Position numbers and translations under genes: made by a program. A stretch of DNA of 64,000 nt. Source: Daphnia carinata (lineage: Eukaryota > Arthropoda > Branchiopoda > Diplostraca > Daphniidae). Where the stretch lies: positions 5,012,017 through 5,076,016 of the forward strand of contig NC_081339.1 of the NCBI RefSeq assembly GCF_022539665.2. Reading direction: 5' to 3'. This document shows positions 58,515-64,000 of the stretch, piece after piece (the stretch's first letter is position 1; every line of letters starts with the position of its first letter). Under the pieces are notes generated by a model. That model saw nothing but the letters and a program-made list of their open reading frames with translations. It did not search any database and was not told the origin of the DNA.

Positions 58515-61500
58515 CTAATTGAATTTAAACTGCTTCCCGAGGGCGCCGACCATTTCATTGACGGCGACGTTGACTACGGCTTGCTGGACGCGCTGCGGTA
58601 TGACGATGCCGGGCTGCTGGGATCCTCCTCCTACTCCTCGCCTATTTTTTTTATTTTTGATGGGTTGTTGGTTGTGTTTCAGGATTTTTTTGGTTTCACA
58701 TTTTTGACACACACACACACACGCACAAATATTGAATTTTTTTTTTTACGCCGATTATTATTTTTAAATGAAGCAAATTTCAAATGTTCCGACCAAAAAG
58801 GTAAACAAAAACAGAAGATCGAATGCACACGAATTAGTTTGTGTGCAACAAAAGAAAGAAAGAGAAAACATGGCCAATAAATTTCGATTACAAGAGTAAA
58901 CACATCTTTTGATCCAAGTTGTCCAATTTTCTCTTTCTTTCTTTCCGCCCTTTGTTTCAGAGCGTTCACGCGCATGTGTGTGTGTGTGACTGGATGATGA
59001 AGTAGGATCTTTCTAGCGTGTGACGGATGACATACATGAAATACGGGGGAAGGGGATTTTTTTTGTTCACTCTCGGTTTTTTAAATTTTTGTTCGCTTTC
59101 TACGTGCGCCGGCTGCAAATATCCATCCATAAAAAAAAAAGAGACAAAACAGAAAAAAAAAACCAACACGGATATTGGTGGCGCTCAATTTTGCTTTGCT
59201 AAATCTTTTTAGGGACAAGTTTTTGTGTGTGGTTTACTTTCAATCAAAATTCAAAAGAGATCCACTTTAAAAGAAAAAAAGGCTCTCATTTTCCCAGTTC
59301 GTGAATGCACACACACACACTTTTAGCTTCATGGTTAGTCACAAATAAGCTTTTCTTTTCCCCAAGCCAAGCGACGTCAATGAATTAATAATTCACGACC
59401 AGTTAAAGCAGACACACGACTACACCAAACACCCTTTCATTAATAGCGCACGTGTCCAATTACTTCCTAGCATTTCTCTTTTTGGCTTCTCCTTTTTATT
59501 TTATGAACGAGGAAACATTCTAAATGAATTATTCTGGAAGGGGAAAGAATGAATTCGCAAAGAGAGAAACACTTGGATGCCTTATGTTACAGTATGATAC
59601 TAGTACTAATTTGGCTTACATTCAATTATTCATAATTATAAAGAAGAAATAAAAAAAAAAAAAAAATGAAATGTGGGACTTACGTTGGCACTAGTGGCGG
59701 AGGGAGGCCAGTTCCTGCTCCGGGGCGCGAAGGTGGAGCCGGTGGGGCTCTGCCTGTCGCATCTCCTGGTCGATTGGGCACGGCCGGTGCAGGACGACCA
59801 GCAGCAGGGGGAGCTGGTGGAGCTCGGCTGACTGAAGAGGTCGGTCCAGGAGCCGAAGGAACGCCGCTCATTGGGCGACGATTAGGGCCGCCTGGAGATG
59901 GAGGCGATACTCGCTGGCCAATGCTGTAAATTTAAATATGGACTTGATGAGTTGAAGTTTTGAAGATTAAAATCCGAATGAAAGATGTAGAAAATAAACA
60001 AGAAAGAGATGGTCCGATTCGGCATGAAATTCATCCAACTGGAATATCAATCCGAAATTGGATACGTTTCAAAAGAAATAAAGGGGTGCGACCATTGAAC
60101 TGAAGCCAAAATTCTCGCCACAAAGAGTGAAAGAGATATAGAGAGAAAGAGCTTTTTTTTTTTTTTTTTTTTTGAAAGGCAGTTTTGCTTTTTGTTGTTT
60201 TATAATGAACCTGGAATTATCAGGTCCAGACCTAAAGTAGTCGTCGTCGCCACCGCCCTTGACGGGTGGTGGAACGGGGGTCGATACGGTAGCCATCGAC
60301 ACATCGCCAATAATCCTCAAAGCCTCTTTACAGGCGTGGTAGATTCGAAGCATTTCCTCGCGTTTCACGGCTTCCTCGGCGCTCTCTTCCATCATGTTAC
60401 TCTGCAACATCCAAATGATCATAAGTGGACGAATAATTTTTAAAATAATTGCGGTCAGATTACCGTGTCGCCCTGAGCGTAGAGATTGGCCAGCAACTCA
60501 GCCATGATGAAATCCTTGGTATTGTTGATCATTAAGTGCATAATGGTCTTGGGCACCAAATCTCTAGTGGTCTTGGTGACGATCTTCATGTATGAGTCAA
60601 CCAAGTTGCGAATCGTCTCAACCTAAACCGACACAGAAAAACCAGTCGATAAAGAGAACACTAATTCTGTTGGATGTTGAACGCGATATCTAACCTGCCG
60701 CTCGAGTTGGGGATCCATCGATGCGGAACTCTCCCGTTCTCCAGAATCTTCACCGTTGGTGGTATCAGATATTTTTTCAGGGTAGACACCTGCACGCAAG
60801 AACGACGCCTTCCAGGAATCAACTTCGTCTTGGGTCTCGCAACTCACTTCCAGTTGTTTATAATCCTGCGGAAACAAATTAAACAAAGAATGTATATTAA
60901 AAAAAAAAAAAAAGAACAGTCTGCTTAAGTGTTTGATACCTTGTAAACGTTACGACCGTCTTGATTAAACAGACCGATGGCATGCCGACGAGACATGAAT
61001 CCTTGCTCTATATCGCGCAATTTCAGACCATCCAGATTCAGCATGTACTTCTTATCTTTTTCCTGTAACGATCAATCACACCGTTAGTGTTTCAACGTTC
61101 TCAAAACATGAACGAAATTATAAATACCTCTTCGTCCTTGTACCACGACAGTGTCTCCGAGGTCAAAACAAACCAGTAGTCCCGAGAACCGCCTTTCATG
61201 ATTCCCAGATTGGAGATCGACATATAACCACGTCGGATGACTTGATTGCCCAGCTTAAGTCCGGCGTTGCTGGCATTCTCAGAAGACTGCTGGGCGCTAT
61301 ACATTTCGAATAGAAAAAAAAATACAATACGTTCGTGATAATTAAAAAAAAAAACGATCGAAATCATTCGTCTATGGGAAAAAAAAGACTAAAAGTAGCA
61401 AGAGAGATGGGGAGCATAACAACCAACTATAACATTCTAGTGTTAGTGAAAACAAAATCAAAGACTACTTTAAAAGAGAAAACAAACCAAATCATTGACA

Positions 61501-64000
61501 AAACTAAACAAATGGCATTTTTCCATTAGTCGAAACGTCTGCTAGTAAAACAATAGAGCAATGACGCTAATTAGTGCGCGTAGGCTGTTGTTAGAAGATA
61601 AGCTTTAAAGTGGAAAGATAGAGAGGAATGCGAAGGCAGAGCAGCTAGATGAATTGAAATGTCAGAGACGAGAAACCAAAAATGGAAAATGAGAGGAAAA
61701 AGCAAAAATTGAAAACATTTGTTTGTTTTTTTATAGCAGTCGTCAACTGGCATCACGTACCGTGTCATAGAGATGCTCTCCGCTCTGCCAACGCATCAAA
61801 GCCAAAGTAAAGTCGTCAGAACAATCACAACACATGTAACAAGAGAAGAAAAAGAAATAATTAGAAAATGTTGGGAAGAAATTAAAAAAACAAACAAAAT
61901 AAAACAAAATAAAAGGCACAAAAATAGAACAGATAAACAAATTTCTGGTACATTGAAAGGAAATACAAGTGAAGTCATCTAAAGCTGCTGTCGATTATTA
62001 ATAGAAAAGAAAGCAGAAAGCAAAAAAAAAAACAACAAAAGTAAACAAAAAAAATTATTTAAAAAAAAGCGCTTTTAATAAAAAAAAACTATAGGATTTT
62101 AATGCAAAGGAGGTGCCGGCTGATCTAAGCTCATCCTATCAACTCACTATTAAGTTTAATTGAAATTAAAAATGGAATTGTTTATACTTGGCGAATCCGA
62201 TAAAGTCCTCGTGGTTGGTGTTCATATAGGCCAGCTCGCACTCGTTGAGAAGGATGATCTGGTCCTTGCATCGTTGCTCACGCTCACGGATTTGTGTAGT
62301 GATAATACGCTCGACTTCCTCGCGCAGTCGAGGATAGCGATTCATCTGTTTGTCCGGGATATAAAGCGTTCGTTAATATCGAGGCATTGGCCGGCTTCCT
62401 AGGCCCTCGTTAAAACAGCTGTGTTTCTCTTTCAAAAACAAAAAAAAAAATCGGTAAGTTTATTCTAACCTTTTCGGCGCAGAAGCGGACGACGTTAGTC
62501 AGTTCGGTGACGACCAAATCGATACACTTGAGGGAGGGCTCTTTGAGGCGAGATATCTGCTTCTTGACGATGGCCTCGAAGGCTAGATCGGGCGTGAATA
62601 GACCAACGCGAATACCGTGAATGTTGCGAATGGCAAAAGCAATTTCGCGTCGCAGCTCTTTCTCGTCAAACTCCATTTTGACTATTTCAAATGGGAATCG
62701 TTCGTGGAACAAGCGGTTGATCTTGGCACCACCTGACAGTTCCATCGTATTAATATTGGCTGAACCCGAACCCTCGATAGCTCGTTCGAAATCCGATTGT
62801 AGCTGCTGGATCATCCTGCAAGATAGCAACGTTAACATTAACACCTTCGCATAGTACACACAATATTCCATTGCGGGCTTACTGAAGCATGGCTTTGGTT
62901 TTGATGCTCGGATCGTTGGGCTGAAAGTATTTGTACTGCTCCACTTCCTTCTCCATGCTCAGCAATTGTTTCTACATGGCCCAGTAAATTCAAAGGGAAC
63001 GCGATACGTTAGCAACGCCTCATTTCATTCATTAGCTGCTCTAATAATAAAATAAGACCTGGAGACGATCTCTTAATCCCGGCAAGGTTTCACGAATATG
63101 GTTGGTAAGTTGTTGATTGAGAACACGTTGGAGGTACGGCGTGCCCATCCTTTCGGCCATATGGCGATAGGAGGGATGGCCGAGGAAAAATTTGCGCTCG
63201 GCCGCCACGGCAACTTTGATATCTTTGCGACCGTCAATATCCTTTTGACTGCGGTTGACCACACCGACGTAACCGCGACGCAGAGGTAACAGCTTGTTCT
63301 CCAGTACCTCGCGAGCATCAGTTCCTTCGTCCATCAAGTCCAATTTGGTGATGACACCAATTGTTCGCAAACCTGCACGAACATAACGACGCCATTAGTA
63401 AAGCTATTTTTTAACAAGCAAAGAAATATGGAAGGACATCCAAAGGCCATCGATCGGTTCAAAGCAAATCCCTCTGGTGGAAACATTCACCCGAGCCGAT
63501 CGATACTGCAATCCTTTACGGAAGTTAGCATGGAAGTAAGAGAAACCATCAAGAAAACGGTGCCATGGAAATTGGGTTGAAAGTTTGGAAAGGAAATTAA
63601 AAAAAAAAAAAGCTTTTCAGTAGAGATAGCTCCCAGGCACGATTTTCTTTTCGGGATCGAAACGTCAAAAGAAATAAAAGTGAAGACGACATGCAATAGA
63701 ACAAGAGAATCAGGAAACTACTCACGTCCACAAGCTTAAGGTGCGGGAGGGGTTGACATTAAAAAAAAAAAGTGTAAAGAGCTACGTTTTAGACGTGTAC
63801 CTGCAGGATCGACCTCTTTGGCCAATTTCAAAGCATCGGAATTGGCCAAATCAATGTTGGCAGGCGTAACTGCCAGGACCAAGCAACTAGGTTTATTGAT
63901 ATAGGTGAGGATCATGTTACGAATCTGCGCCTCAATATCGATAGGCTGGTCACCGACAGGAACTTTGGTCAAGCCGGGTAAATCAATCAGGGTCAAATTA
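58515..64000 (-). CDS. shi: Dynamin (shibire), 5' part beyond the right edge
   Basis: Twelve exons seen, 754 residues: 63801->64000, 63059-63372, 62883-62971, 62470-62815, 62188-62345, 61128-61296, 60940-61062, 60695-60865, 60464-60622, 60232-60401, 59684-59923 and 58515-58641. The GTPase domain is cut by the window; G3 ([10 protein letters not shown]) and G4 (TKLD) are present and the P-loop is outside. Then come the middle/stalk region ([17 protein letters not shown]), PH domain ([20 protein letters not shown]), GTPase effector domain ([20 protein letters not shown]) and a proline/arginine-rich tail. Dynamin pinches endocytic vesicles from the plasma membrane. The final exon encodes [20 protein letters not shown]; a distal alternative last exon lies at 56870-56942. 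Confidence 0.95.
61761..61784 (-). other. shi: Possible 24-nt dynamin microexon
   Basis: Within the intron between the stalk and PH exons, 24 bases lie between a TTGGCAG acceptor and a GTACGTG donor. Inserted there, the frame is kept and FANAQQSS becomes [16 protein letters not shown], an eight-residue insertion at the entry to the PH domain. It is a prediction from splice signals and phase alone. Confidence 0.35.

Noticed and set aside
59666-59929. Plus-strand 87-residue Gly/Ala/Pro-rich frame
   Set aside because: It is the antisense shadow of the dynamin proline-rich exon, which has matching splice sites and phase on the minus strand.

Overview
This is AT-rich, intron-containing animal nuclear DNA. 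The genes have short introns (often 55-80 bases), clean GT/AG borders and many tandem duplicates. An arthropod Glass orthologue, CYP4 clusters, secreted lipase arrays and a collagen-like gene make a crustacean such as Daphnia the best guess. The genus is an inference; no marker in the window proves it.

Layout, left to right: an intronless BTB/POZ gene (0.3-1.4 kb, +); a long AT-rich region with no gene; the eye-development transcription factor glass (8.2-10.4 kb, +); a divergent pair of mitochondrial Hsp70 helpers, GrpE (-) and DNL-type zinc finger protein (+), at 11.0-12.9 kb; an FAD polyamine oxidase (13.2-14.9 kb, +); a CYP4-type P450 (15.3-18.1 kb, -); a two-module collagen-like secreted protein (19.7-21.4 kb, +); an acidic protein of unknown function (22.1-23.1 kb, +); three head-to-tail secreted lipase genes (23.6-32.6 kb, -), the third with an in-frame stop; and two more CYP4 genes (34.2-39.6 kb, +) with the same 11-exon structure as the first.

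The 39.6-50 kb stretch is gene-poor. It holds a 15-bp minisatellite, a piggyBac-type MITE, a palindrome-centred repeat, two tRNA-like sequences, a GC-rich multi-hairpin block and a degenerate Vasa-like DEAD-box helicase. Beyond it lie a choline transporter-like (SLC44) gene with two mutually exclusive exons (50.5-54.7 kb, -) and the 3' two thirds of dynamin/shibire (56.9 kb to beyond the right edge, -), with two alternative last exons and a possible 24-nt microexon.

Exon borders were worked out by hand from splice signals, reading phase and family conservation. Where tandem copies exist, identical exon lengths and phases across copies support the models. The most informative observations are gene-structure ones: the extra lipase exon 11 hidden behind an apparent stop, the tryptophan-to-stop change in lipase 3, the SLC44 exon pair, the alternative dynamin ends, the possible intron-retention switch in glass, and the mobile-element and relic cluster at 43-49.5 kb.
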